Below the pieces are notes generated by a model, which made no database searches, had not been told where the DNA came from, and saw only the letters and a list, made by a program, of their open reading frames with translations. Made by a program: the position numbers and the translations under genes. Source: G963665925 sp963676345 (lineage in GTDB: Bacteria > Bacillota > Clostridia > Peptostreptococcales > Acidaminobacteraceae). From it: 64,000 bases of DNA. The stretch spans positions 806,001 to 870,000 of the forward strand of contig CAXXTS010000005.1 in assembly GCA_963676345.2 (NCBI GenBank), written 5' to 3'. Each line of letters opens with the position of its first letter. The stretch's first letter is position 1. Below, piece by piece: positions 15,966 through 24,152 of this stretch.

Positions 15966-16937
15966 ATGAAAAAGTTTGTTATGTTTTTAGCAATATTAAC
16001 GCTAACAGTAGGAATGCTTGCTGGATGCGGACCAAAGGAAGAGGCAGCACCAGCACCTGAGAACCAACCGGCAGTAGAAGCTTCAGAAGATGTTGATGCC
16101 GTAACGACTGCGTCAATTGTAAATGATGCAGATGCACTTGTAAGTGCACTGAGTGCAGATGGGACTTGGATTGCTGCAGCTCTAAATGACTTGTCTGTAG
16201 AGGATGAAATTGTTGTAGCAGGTGAGTTTACAAATAAGGATAAAGTCGCTAGAAAGCTTGCGCTTTATACACAAGATGCAGACCATAACATTACAGCTTC
16301 ATTTAAGCTGACTGCACCTAAAATGACTGTTAAAAGTGAAAACTTTAGAATTCAAGGCGGTACATTTGTAGGTGATGTATATGTTGAGGCAAAAGGATTT
16401 AATCTACGTGCTGGCGGTGTAGACGGCAACGTTTATTTTGCATCTAAAGAGGCACTGGATACTTTCCTAATGAACGATGATGCCTTTATTACAGGAAATG
16501 TACAAGTGGAAGGCGTTGACGTTGTAACGACTGCATCCCTAGTTGTAGATGCCAACGATCTTGTAAAGGGACTGTCTGCAGATGGCACTTGGATTGTTGC
16601 AGCATATAACAATATGGCACTCAAACAAGATCTTGTAGTGGATGGCGAATTTACGCATAGAGACGAAATTGCTAGAAAACTTGCACTGTATACACAAGAT
16701 GAAGACAGAAATATTACAGCATCATTCACTGTATCAGCACCGAAGATGCTTGTTAAGAGTGAAAATTTCCGTGTTCAAGGCGGCACATTTAAAGGTGATG
16801 TATACGTAGAAGCAAATGGATTCGAACTGCGCACAGCTACAATTGACGGAAATCTATATTTCGCTTCACAAGAAGCTATGGATTCATTTGTCATTTCTGA
16901 TGATAGCGCTGTGACTGGAGAAACGGCAGTTCAGTAA
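15966..16937 (+). CDS. Lipoprotein built of two long tandem repeats
   Basis: The 323-residue product has a signal peptide with lipobox LAGC (Cys21) and an acidic, proline-rich linker. Two repeats of about 135 residues follow (about 43-175 and 178-312). Each holds the same landmarks in order: VVTTAS, LSADGTWI, RKLALYTQD, NITASF, SAPKM or TAPKM, VKSENFR and QGGTF followed by GDVYVEA. The regular G-D-V-Y and G-N-L-Y-F pattern suggests a beta-solenoid like polymer-forming surface proteins. It is exported and lipid-anchored; function is unknown. The start at 15966 follows GGAGGGG. It is monocistronic with a very strong terminator. Confidence 0.85.
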   Translation: MKKFVMFLAILTLTVGMLAGCGPKEEAAPAPENQPAVEASEDVDAVTTASIVNDADALVSALSADGTWIAAALNDLSVEDEIVVAGEFTNKDKVARKLALYTQDADHNITASFKLTAPKMTVKSENFRIQGGTFVGDVYVEAKGFNLRAGGVDGNVYFASKEALDTFLMNDDAFITGNVQVEGVDVVTTASLVVDANDLVKGLSADGTWIVAAYNNMALKQDLVVDGEFTHRDEIARKLALYTQDEDRNITASFTVSAPKMLVKSENFRVQGGTFKGDVYVEANGFELRTATIDGNLYFASQEAMDSFVISDDSAVTGETAVQ

Positions 16938-16984
16938 TTAAGAGCACAACCGTATTAAAAATGAGACAAATAGCAAATTATTAT

Positions 16985-17042
16985 AAAAGAAATAGGGTGC
17001 CTATGATATGCTTGCAAAAGCCATAGGCACCCTATTTCTTTT
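16985..17042 (+). terminator. Strong terminator of the repeat lipoprotein gene
   Basis: A perfect 21-bp stem (arms 16985-17005 and 17022-17042) with core AGGGTGCCTATG and CATAGGCACCCT surrounds a 16-nt loop and ends in TTTCTTTT. Confidence 0.9.
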
Positions 17043-17228
17043 AGATAAAATCACTACTATAAGGCGTGTCTCGGGGACTGTATTAAATACCGCATTTAAA
17101 ATGATATCACGCCTAAATTTTTCTAAGACTACAATCTATACGCACCTGTACTTATGTTAAAATAATGAGGAACACTACATAATGAATGCGTAACAATAGA
17201 TAATGCGCTGATAAACAGAAGGTGTCAT

Positions 17229-18428
17229 ATGAATCGAGAAGAAATAATTAGACGACTCAAGAGTCAAACGAATATGAAACAACATATAATAGGCGTTGCA
17301 GCAGGAGATGGCATGACAGCCAAATATACGGTTATGGGCGGTGCCGATTTTCTTCTAGCGCTGAGTGCAGGTAAATATAGGCAGATGGGACGCAGTTCCA
17401 TGGCGAGCTATTTGTGTTATGCAAACAGCAATGAAGTGGTTATGGAATATGCAAGTAAAGAACTTCTGCCTCTGATTAAAGACACCCCCATTGTCTTTGG
17501 GCTCGATGCGAATGATCCGACCATTCACTTGTATGAATATCTTGAAAAAATTAAAAGCACTGGTTTTGCAGGTGTCAATAATTTTCCAAGCGTGGGTTTG
17601 ATTGACGGTCAGTTTAAAGAAGCTTTAGAAGAGGAGGGCGTTACCTATGAACGTGAGGTTGAAGCCATTCGCCTAGCTCACTTTCTGGGCTTGTTTACTG
17701 TTGCTTTCGTTTTTAATGAAACTCAGGCACATCAAATGATTGAAGCCAGAGCAGATGTCATTTGTGCCCACTTTGGATTTACCACGGGGGGCATGATGGG
17801 GGCTAAAAAAAGTTTCTCGATCGAACACGCAAAGATTGTAGCGGACAAAATATTTTCAGCCTGTGAAAATGCAGACTATGATCCGATTAAACTGGTTTAT
17901 GGTGGTCCGGCGGGAACGCCAATCGACATGCAGTACCTTTATGACAACACAGCGTGTACTGGGTATATCGGGGGCTCAGCAATTGAACGCATTCCAGCAG
18001 AACGTGCAATTATGGAAACCACGGGTGCTTTTAAATCAAAAGGTGGCTTTAGTCAAAATGAATATCTTATGAAGGTTCTTGACAAAAACCGCAAGGGGTA
18101 TGACTGTGTGACCTTCGTAAAGAAATATATTCATGAACAGTATTCTGATGATATTCGGCTCAGAGACCTTGCCTTGCTTGCCCATGTTTCGTATTCATAT
18201 TTAAGCACCCTGTTTAAAAAGGAAGTTGGGTGCTCTTTTAGCGAGTATTTGGTAAAATACCGTATTAATAAAGCCGCTGAAATTATGTGTGAAGAAAAGG
18301 TGCCTCTTGTGAGTGTAGCAATGATGGTGGGCTATAATGACTATCCACAGTTCAGTAAAATGTTTAAAAAGTACAAAGGCATGTCACCAAAGGCCTATCG
18401 ATCATCAAATATAAACACAACTATATAG
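17229..18428 (+). CDS. Regulator: PEP-hydrolase-like TIM-barrel domain fused to AraC-type DNA-binding domain
   Basis: A 399-residue fusion. Residues about 1-275 are a TIM-barrel of the family found in the protein at 19835-20665, with the shared landmarks FAGVNNFPSVGLIDGQF, CAHFGFTT, YGGPAGTP and GSAIERIPAERAI. Residues about 295-393 are an AraC two-helix-turn-helix domain (LALLAHVSYSYLSTLFKKE and VAMMVGYNDYPQFSKMFKK, ending GMSPKAYR). The barrel differs from the enzyme version at several positions, for example VYGGP where the enzyme has CHGGP. It therefore likely senses the pathway's ligand rather than turning it over. It probably controls the two genes that follow, from which it is separated by a terminator-like hairpin. 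Confidence 0.9.
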   Translation: MNREEIIRRLKSQTNMKQHIIGVAAGDGMTAKYTVMGGADFLLALSAGKYRQMGRSSMASYLCYANSNEVVMEYASKELLPLIKDTPIVFGLDANDPTIHLYEYLEKIKSTGFAGVNNFPSVGLIDGQFKEALEEEGVTYEREVEAIRLAHFLGLFTVAFVFNETQAHQMIEARADVICAHFGFTTGGMMGAKKSFSIEHAKIVADKIFSACENADYDPIKLVYGGPAGTPIDMQYLYDNTACTGYIGGSAIERIPAERAIMETTGAFKSKGGFSQNEYLMKVLDKNRKGYDCVTFVKKYIHEQYSDDIRLRDLALLAHVSYSYLSTLFKKEVGCSFSEYLVKYRINKAAEIMCEEKVPLVSVAMMVGYNDYPQFSKMFKKYKGMSPKAYRSSNINTTI

Positions 18429-18499
18429 GGAAAAATAACATTTGTAATATAAATTTGAAACAAGAATATCATATATAAACACATTTGGTTCGAATCAAT

Positions 18500-18540
18500 A
18501 AGACTGTAAAATAAGATAGAAGAAATTTACAGTCTTTTCT
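18500..18540 (+). terminator. Terminator or attenuator after the TIM-barrel/AraC regulator
   Basis: AAGACTGTAAA (18500-18510) pairs with TTTACAGTCTT (18526-18536), followed by TTCTT. It lies between the regulator and the Tm-1-like gene, so the downstream pair needs its own promoter or read-through. Confidence 0.75.
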
Positions 18541-18610
18541 TATGGGTAGAAAAGAACAAGTCATTCTTAGTGCATGAAGAAGAGTGTATCTAGGACAAGG
18601 AGGGGTAGGC

Positions 18611-19822
18611 GTGAAAACGATTGCAGTTGCAGGAACGTTCGACACGAAAGGCAAAGAGTACGCATTTGTCAAAGACCTTATTGAAAGCTTGGGAATGAAA
18701 GTCTATACAATTCACTTAGGTGTGTTTGAACCGTTATTTAAGCCGGATGTATCGAATGAGGAAGTTGCAGAGGTTGCAGGTGAAAGTATGGAAAAGCTTG
18801 CAGCAGACAAAGACCGTGCAAAAGCAACTGAAGTGCTTTCTAAAGGCTTAGAAGCTATTTTGCCAAAGCTGTATGAAGCCGGCCTGTTTGACGGCATTAT
18901 TTCTCTTGGCGGTTCTGGTGGAACAGCACTTGTAACGCCAGGGATGCGTGCACTACCCATTGGTGTTCCAAAGGTGATGGTTTCAACTATGGCTTCTGGC
19001 AATACGGCCCAGTACGTTGGTACCAGCGACATTATTATGATGCCATCTGTTGTGGATGTTGCGGGCTTAAACCGCTTTTCTATGCAAATTTTCACCAATG
19101 CCGTTTTTGCGATTGCTGGTATGGTCAACTACGAATCAGAAGTTAAAATAGATCACAAGCCCCTTGTTGCAGTAACCATGTTTGGGGTTACAACGCCATG
19201 TGTTACTAGCGCTCAGGCATACCTTGAATCTGAAGGGTATGAAGTTTTGGTATTCCATGCTACGGGAACAGGTGGAAAAACAATGGAAGCACTTATTGAA
19301 GACGGATTTATAGAAGGTGTGCTCGACATAACGACAACGGAGTGGTGCGATGAGCTGGTCGGCGGTGTCTTGGCTGCTGGTCCAAGGCGACTTGAAGCGG
19401 CTGCCATAAAGGGCATTCCTCAAGTAGTCTCAGTAGGCGCACTTGATATGGTTAACTTTGGAGCCATTGAGACAGTACCTGAAGCTTTCAAAAACAGGAA
19501 TTTATATAAACACAACCCTACCGTGACGCTTATGAGAACCAATGCAGATGAGCTTAAGCAAATTGGGGGTAAAATCGCGGAGAAACTGAATATGGCAACG
19601 GGTGAAACAGCCCTCTATTTACCGCTTAAAGGTGTATCTATGATTGATGCAGAAGGTCAGCCGTTTTATGGCCCTGAAGAGAATGCGGTCTTGTTCAATG
19701 TGCTTAGAGAAAATATTAGCAGTACTGTAGTTGATATTGTGGAGATGGACAATCACATTAATGACGAAGCATTTGCACTTTCTGCTGCCAAGAGACTTGT
19801 AAGTATGATGCATAAAGCGTAA
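18611..19822 (+). CDS. Tm-1-like (UPF0261) ATP-binding domain protein
   Basis: A 403-residue protein of the family that includes the N-terminal domain of the tomato Tm-1 virus-resistance protein and fungal relatives. Seen features are the AGTFDTKGKEYAFV opening, a glycine-rich loop (LGGSGGTALVTPGMRALP), GTSDIIMMPSVVDVAG, FGVTTPCV and HATGTGGKTMEALI. The start is GTG at 18611, placed 5 bases after AAGGAGGGG; in-frame codons before it have no ribosome site. The next gene encodes the TIM-barrel that is fused to this domain in plant Tm-1, so the two proteins probably work as one complex. The bacterial reaction is not established. Confidence 0.9.
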   Translation: MKTIAVAGTFDTKGKEYAFVKDLIESLGMKVYTIHLGVFEPLFKPDVSNEEVAEVAGESMEKLAADKDRAKATEVLSKGLEAILPKLYEAGLFDGIISLGGSGGTALVTPGMRALPIGVPKVMVSTMASGNTAQYVGTSDIIMMPSVVDVAGLNRFSMQIFTNAVFAIAGMVNYESEVKIDHKPLVAVTMFGVTTPCVTSAQAYLESEGYEVLVFHATGTGGKTMEALIEDGFIEGVLDITTTEWCDELVGGVLAAGPRRLEAAAIKGIPQVVSVGALDMVNFGAIETVPEAFKNRNLYKHNPTVTLMRTNADELKQIGGKIAEKLNMATGETALYLPLKGVSMIDAEGQPFYGPEENAVLFNVLRENISSTVVDIVEMDNHINDEAFALSAAKRLVSMMHKA

Positions 19823-19834
19823 GGAGTGTAGAAA

Positions 19835-20665
19835 ATGAATAAAATGAGTAGACTTGAAATTTTAGAGGCATTTAGAAAGCGTATAGCTAGTGGTGATATT
19901 CTCGTCGGTGTTGGTGCAGGGACTGGTATTACAGCAAAAAGCAGTGAGGCTGGTGGGGCAGACTTACTGATTATTTATAATTCAGGCCGCTTTAGAATGG
20001 CTGGTAGAGGGTCGCTTTCCGGGTTGCTTTCTTATGGTGATGCAAATAAAATTGTTGTTGAAATGGGTTCGGAAGTTCTTCCAGTTGTTAAGAATACACC
20101 TGTTTTAGCTGGTGTGTGCGGAACAGACCCCTTTAGAGTAATGGAAAACTTCCTGAAGGATATTAAAGGCATGGGTTTCAGCGGTGTCCAGAATTTCCCA
20201 ACGGTTGGCCTTATTGACGGCGTGTTTAGACAGAATTTAGAAGAGACAGGTATGGGGTATGATCTTGAAGTCGAAATGATTCGAGAAGCACATAAACTAG
20301 ATCTGTTAACATGCCCGTATGTGTTTGATACAGATCAAGCAAAGGCAATGGCTGAGGCGGGTGCTGATGTACTTGTTGCCCACATGGGACTTACCACAAA
20401 GGGAACAATAGGAGCTAAAACGGCACTAACCTTAGATGACAGCGTTAAGCGGATTCAAGCAATAGCAGATGCAGGCAAGGCTGTTAACCCTGATATTTTG
20501 GTTATTTGCCATGGTGGTCCAGTTGCGGAGCCAGAGGATGCAAAGTATGTCATTGAAAATACACAGGGCGTATGCGGCTTCTTTGGAGCATCAAGTATCG
20601 AACGTTTTGCTGCTGAGCGCAGTATTAAAGCGCAAACAGAAGCCTTTAAGGCCATTAAGAAGTAA
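19835..20665 (+). CDS. PEP-hydrolase-like TIM-barrel protein (Tm-1 C-terminal domain family)
   Basis: The 276-residue protein belongs to the TIM-barrel family annotated as phosphoenolpyruvate hydrolase-like and related to the C-terminal domain of plant Tm-1. Landmarks are VGVGAGTGITAKSSEAGGADLL, split as GAGTGITAKSSEAGGADLL, then GRGSLSGLL, SGVQNFPTVGLIDG, VAHMGLTT, ICHGGPVAEP and GASSIERFAAERS. It starts 12 bp after the Tm-1-like gene with AAGGAGTG before ATG, so they are one operon. It is the likely catalytic partner; the regulator upstream carries a diverged copy of the same fold. Substrate unknown. Confidence 0.88.
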   Translation: MNKMSRLEILEAFRKRIASGDILVGVGAGTGITAKSSEAGGADLLIIYNSGRFRMAGRGSLSGLLSYGDANKIVVEMGSEVLPVVKNTPVLAGVCGTDPFRVMENFLKDIKGMGFSGVQNFPTVGLIDGVFRQNLEETGMGYDLEVEMIREAHKLDLLTCPYVFDTDQAKAMAEAGADVLVAHMGLTTKGTIGAKTALTLDDSVKRIQAIADAGKAVNPDILVICHGGPVAEPEDAKYVIENTQGVCGFFGASSIERFAAERSIKAQTEAFKAIKK

Positions 20666-20787
20666 ATATCAAAGTTAAAGAGCAAGAAAATTGATAATTG
20701 CTGAGAAGTTGGCAATTAAGTAGTGAAGAGTAAAATATGTAATTGCAAGAAAAGAACAGTCATGAATTAAGAAGAGAAAATACAATG

Positions 20788-20826
20788 ACGGGGCAGGTGT
20801 CTATGGAAGACACCTGCCCCGTTTCA
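20788..20826. terminator. Bidirectional terminator of the Tm-1-like operon and the large lipoprotein gene
   Basis: ACGGGGCAGGTGTCT (20788-20802) pairs perfectly over 15 bp with AGACACCTGCCCCGT (20808-20822) around a 5-nt loop, then TTTC. It lies between convergent genes. Confidence 0.88.
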
Positions 20827-20835
20827 TGATTTTAT

Positions 20836-23679
20836 TTACTTGGTCGCATAAAATGAAATATGTCCAATGCGTTCATTTTTCTCTGAATAAACGCCAATGG
20901 TACCTGTATAAGTGCTTGTTGAAATGGTGCCGGATACTGTTGTTGTGGCACCTGAACTGTCAGTATAACGGTAAGTTAGCTTATCGCCAGAAAGTTCAGC
21001 AGGGCTAGTGGAATCAATTTCAATATCAAAATCAAACATATCGGTACCGTAAATGGTGAGCACTGTATTTACAGATCCATCCTCGAATATTGTCATTGCA
21101 TAGTAACTGTGGTCAGGTCCAATTGGGAAGGAAACCTCGCCATCGCCGGCGTCGTAAAATAGAATCTGATTCGCATATCCTGTGAACTGTCCTACAAATT
21201 GTGAACCGTTTTCAGTAGCGCCTGAAGGCTCAGAATTTGTATCACTCTGGCCTTGAGCGGAGTCATCTATTTTGTTGTCAGCGTCTGAAGCTGGTTGAGT
21301 AGACTCAGGTGCAACTGCTGAATCTGTGGAAGAACTTGAAGTATTATCGCTTTGTGTGCTTGCCTGCTCATTCTGAGAATTTGAATTTTCACTGCTATCA
21401 GGCATCTGGTTTTCAGCTTGGTCTGAATCTTTGACGATCTCGTCTTCCGCTGTTTTAATTTCGTCTCGGGTGGGGAGTGTGCTTGATTTTTTTGCTTCCA
21501 TCAATTTCTTTGAAGCATCACGGTTCATCTGGGCCTGGGCACTATCATAAAGTGTCTCAATGGTCAGATTCACTTCCTTCATTAAGTTCCAGCCTTCAGT
21601 TTCTGCGTAATTTTGAGCAAACTCATCTACCGTTGATCCCGCTTTTTCTTTGAGTATCTTAGCAAAATCATCCCCCCATTGGCTGAGCTTGTTAACAACC
21701 TTACTGCCGATAGATGTGGATTTTACTTTATCTAGTGCGGTTTGAGACAGTGTTTTTAAACTCGACTTAAGTGCACTCGTTTTATTTTTAATAACTGTCC
21801 CAAGTTTGGAGCTCAGGTTGACTGCATTGCTAAAGAGTGTGCTGCCGAGTGAAGAAATGCTTTGTCTAATAGATGTTTTTTGTGCAGCATCAAAAATTTT
21901 AGGGCCCTTGCTGAGTAGGTTGGCACCTTTTGTTGCAAGAACTTTAAGTCCATTTTGAGCAGATGCAGAAATCCCCTTTAAAAGGGAACCGGTGCTTTTA
22001 GCAGCAGCTGCACTGAGCTTAACAAATGGTTTACCTACAAATTTAGCTACTTTTGTAAAGCTGACAAAACTTGCGGCTACATCAAAGGTAGCGTTGGCAA
22101 GTTGGGCATTTGTTGATTTTGCATTTGCCAAATCAAAGACACCTTTTGCAAAACTGGTTCCAATTCCAGTTATGAACTTTGAAGTGTTGTCCAGTGCGCT
22201 GGTAACCATATTGTCGCCAAGTGTTGCTTTTGCAATTTGACCAGGTAGGCCTTCCACTGCTTCGACCATTGATTTAGCATCGCTCATGATCATGGAACCA
22301 GAAGTGCCTTTCTTAAAATTGTCACTGACCTGTTTTGCGTTGTCAGCAATTGTATCTAGAATGTCTTTTGCAGAATTGCCATTAGCAACACCAAAACCTA
22401 CATCAAGAACACTCTTATAGGTTGCTGCGGAAGTATCAAGAACTGCACCAACGGTTTGTCGTGTGCCACGTGCTACAGTTTTGGCAGCATTCCAAATACT
22501 GCCTAGCCACCCACGACTAGCTTTATTATCGCTGGGCTTTTGAGTAAGAGTCGCTTGCGCTTTGTCCCTGTAAGCAGTTGATTTTGCCATGTTTTCCTGA
22601 TCGTTTTCTGCATAAGCAACAGGTATAAGTGATTCAAGACCGCCTGTATTGTCATTCTGAATATGTGCCAGCCATATGTCTTGATCAAGTGCCAAATTGT
22701 ACTTTGAATCTTCAAGGTAAAGCAGTTCACTGCCGTATGCATAGCCTTCAAGTGTATCGACAAATGCTGACATGGCGTCTATTTCATCTGCGCTTAAAAA
22801 ATCATTAGGTGAGAGTAGGCTTATTGATTGTTTCATAGCGGGAATTTGAGCTTGCATAAATTTTATTGCAGAAAGACTCATGTATTCATCTGAAAGCTTT
22901 AAACGTTCAAGGTCATCATGAAGGCGCAATGTAACATTTATCAGGTCTTCAAGTGACTTTTGAAAATCTTCATCCGCATTTGTAAGACCCTCTTCAAAAG
23001 CAGCAATGGACGCACTCAGTTCAGGTTGCTGGTATATATCAGCGGCAGTTTTTAAATTTGCCCCGTCTTCTATAATCCACTCAATCCGATCAATAAGTCG
23101 AGTACCGCGCTCAAGGGAGAATAGGGTGTGCTGATAAGCCATCCAGCCACCTTCAAGTGAGTCGTACTCGTCAAAATTGAGGCTTTGAAGCTGGGCTTCA
23201 GCTAGACTTTCCTGCATGAGCAAATCAGCGTATCTATTTGAAGCAGTATAAATGTATGGCAGCTCTAAATCGGCTGCAATAAAACTGTCAAACAGACCAA
23301 ATAGATTATTCTGATGCTCTATCAAACCTTGTTCTACTTCGGGTGCTAAAGTGTTTATGAGTGCACTGTCATCAAGCAGAGCATCAATAAGTGCTCGTCG
23401 TTGGTTCAAGTAGGACTGGTCGCTTAGTCTATCCGTGAAAGTCGTTGATATGTAAAACGGACTTCCTAGAAGGGACATGTAGCCATCATCGCTACTTCCA
23501 AGCGCCAGTTGTGAGGCTTCGTCTGTTTCAGCATGCACATCCATGATGGGTGTCGTGTCTGAAATGATTTCAGGATTATCTTTTGCGGGCACATCTGTAT
23601 CACCAGATGGCGAGCATCCTGTTAGGATTGATGAGAAGAGTAATAAAAGTACCAGTGTGAAGGCAAGATGCCTTTTCAT
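20836..23679 (-). CDS. Very large lipoprotein of unknown function
   Basis: The 947-residue product has a signal peptide with lipobox LTGC (Cys22), so it is exported and lipid-anchored. Residues about 60-400 look helical and acidic. Residues about 410-700 are rich in Ala, Gly, Ser, Lys and Thr with repeated amphipathic stretches (for example GTRQTVGAVLDTSAATYKS). Residues about 760-855 are a low-complexity Ser/Asn/Gln/Asp linker, and the last 95 residues form a compact beta-rich domain. The middle part recalls the pre-toxin regions of large secreted Gram-positive proteins, but no toxin, LXG or peptidase motif is visible and no immunity gene adjoins. It is monocistronic with GGGAGGA before ATG. 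Confidence 0.8.
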   Translation of the reverse strand: MKRHLAFTLVLLLLFSSILTGCSPSGDTDVPAKDNPEIISDTTPIMDVHAETDEASQLALGSSDDGYMSLLGSPFYISTTFTDRLSDQSYLNQRRALIDALLDDSALINTLAPEVEQGLIEHQNNLFGLFDSFIAADLELPYIYTASNRYADLLMQESLAEAQLQSLNFDEYDSLEGGWMAYQHTLFSLERGTRLIDRIEWIIEDGANLKTAADIYQQPELSASIAAFEEGLTNADEDFQKSLEDLINVTLRLHDDLERLKLSDEYMSLSAIKFMQAQIPAMKQSISLLSPNDFLSADEIDAMSAFVDTLEGYAYGSELLYLEDSKYNLALDQDIWLAHIQNDNTGGLESLIPVAYAENDQENMAKSTAYRDKAQATLTQKPSDNKASRGWLGSIWNAAKTVARGTRQTVGAVLDTSAATYKSVLDVGFGVANGNSAKDILDTIADNAKQVSDNFKKGTSGSMIMSDAKSMVEAVEGLPGQIAKATLGDNMVTSALDNTSKFITGIGTSFAKGVFDLANAKSTNAQLANATFDVAASFVSFTKVAKFVGKPFVKLSAAAAKSTGSLLKGISASAQNGLKVLATKGANLLSKGPKIFDAAQKTSIRQSISSLGSTLFSNAVNLSSKLGTVIKNKTSALKSSLKTLSQTALDKVKSTSIGSKVVNKLSQWGDDFAKILKEKAGSTVDEFAQNYAETEGWNLMKEVNLTIETLYDSAQAQMNRDASKKLMEAKKSSTLPTRDEIKTAEDEIVKDSDQAENQMPDSSENSNSQNEQASTQSDNTSSSSTDSAVAPESTQPASDADNKIDDSAQGQSDTNSEPSGATENGSQFVGQFTGYANQILFYDAGDGEVSFPIGPDHSYYAMTIFEDGSVNTVLTIYGTDMFDFDIEIDSTSPAELSGDKLTYRYTDSSGATTTVSGTISTSTYTGTIGVYSEKNERIGHISFYATK

Positions 23680-24152
23680 AAAAGTTCCTCCCTTATTTTA
23701 GTGTCCCCACGATACATTGCCTTACTACAATTTATACCCCTTTGTATAGTATAAAAGCTGGTATATATAAGGGTAAAAGACTATAGTTGGAAGTTGGTCA
23801 GGCAAAGGTGTAACGAGATTATTTGTATAGAGTAATTAATACTTTGTTAATGTTATTATATGGAATTGCGCTGTAGAATTATTTTAGTGGGAAATGAATA
23901 CTCTTTCATCAGAGAGCAAGCTCTCTGATAGGGCAAAAAACATGAACTTTTACTAATGCACAACGGAGAATCATTACGGATTATTATAATGAAAACAGAC
24001 CAAGTTTCACAAAACTGTATAGCTGCAAAGCTGTAATAATAGAACTTATCAATGAATTAAATAAGACTACTTCGCCATAGCTTTAGTTTGTACATATAAA
24101 CGGTTAATATTCAATTCGTGCAAAGGTTCACTGATTTGAAAGGTAGATAGGT
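23680..24152. other. 473-bp intergenic region between divergent genes
   Basis: This AT-rich gap separates the large lipoprotein gene (minus) from the gene at 24153 (plus). It must hold both promoters. Its one clear structure is a 9-bp perfect hairpin, ATCAGAGAG (23908-23916) and CTCTCTGAT (23921-23929) with loop CAAG. No T-run follows on either strand, so it is not a normal terminator. No coding signal was seen. Confidence 0.5.

Noticed and set aside
18712..19128. 138-codon open frame on the minus strand inside the Tm-1-like gene
   Set aside because: Antisense shadow of a strongly conserved protein, with no ribosome site or family motif.
20836..23679. Large lipoprotein as a polymorphic toxin
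   Set aside because: No LXG, peptidase, nuclease or other toxin motif was seen, and no small immunity-like gene lies downstream.
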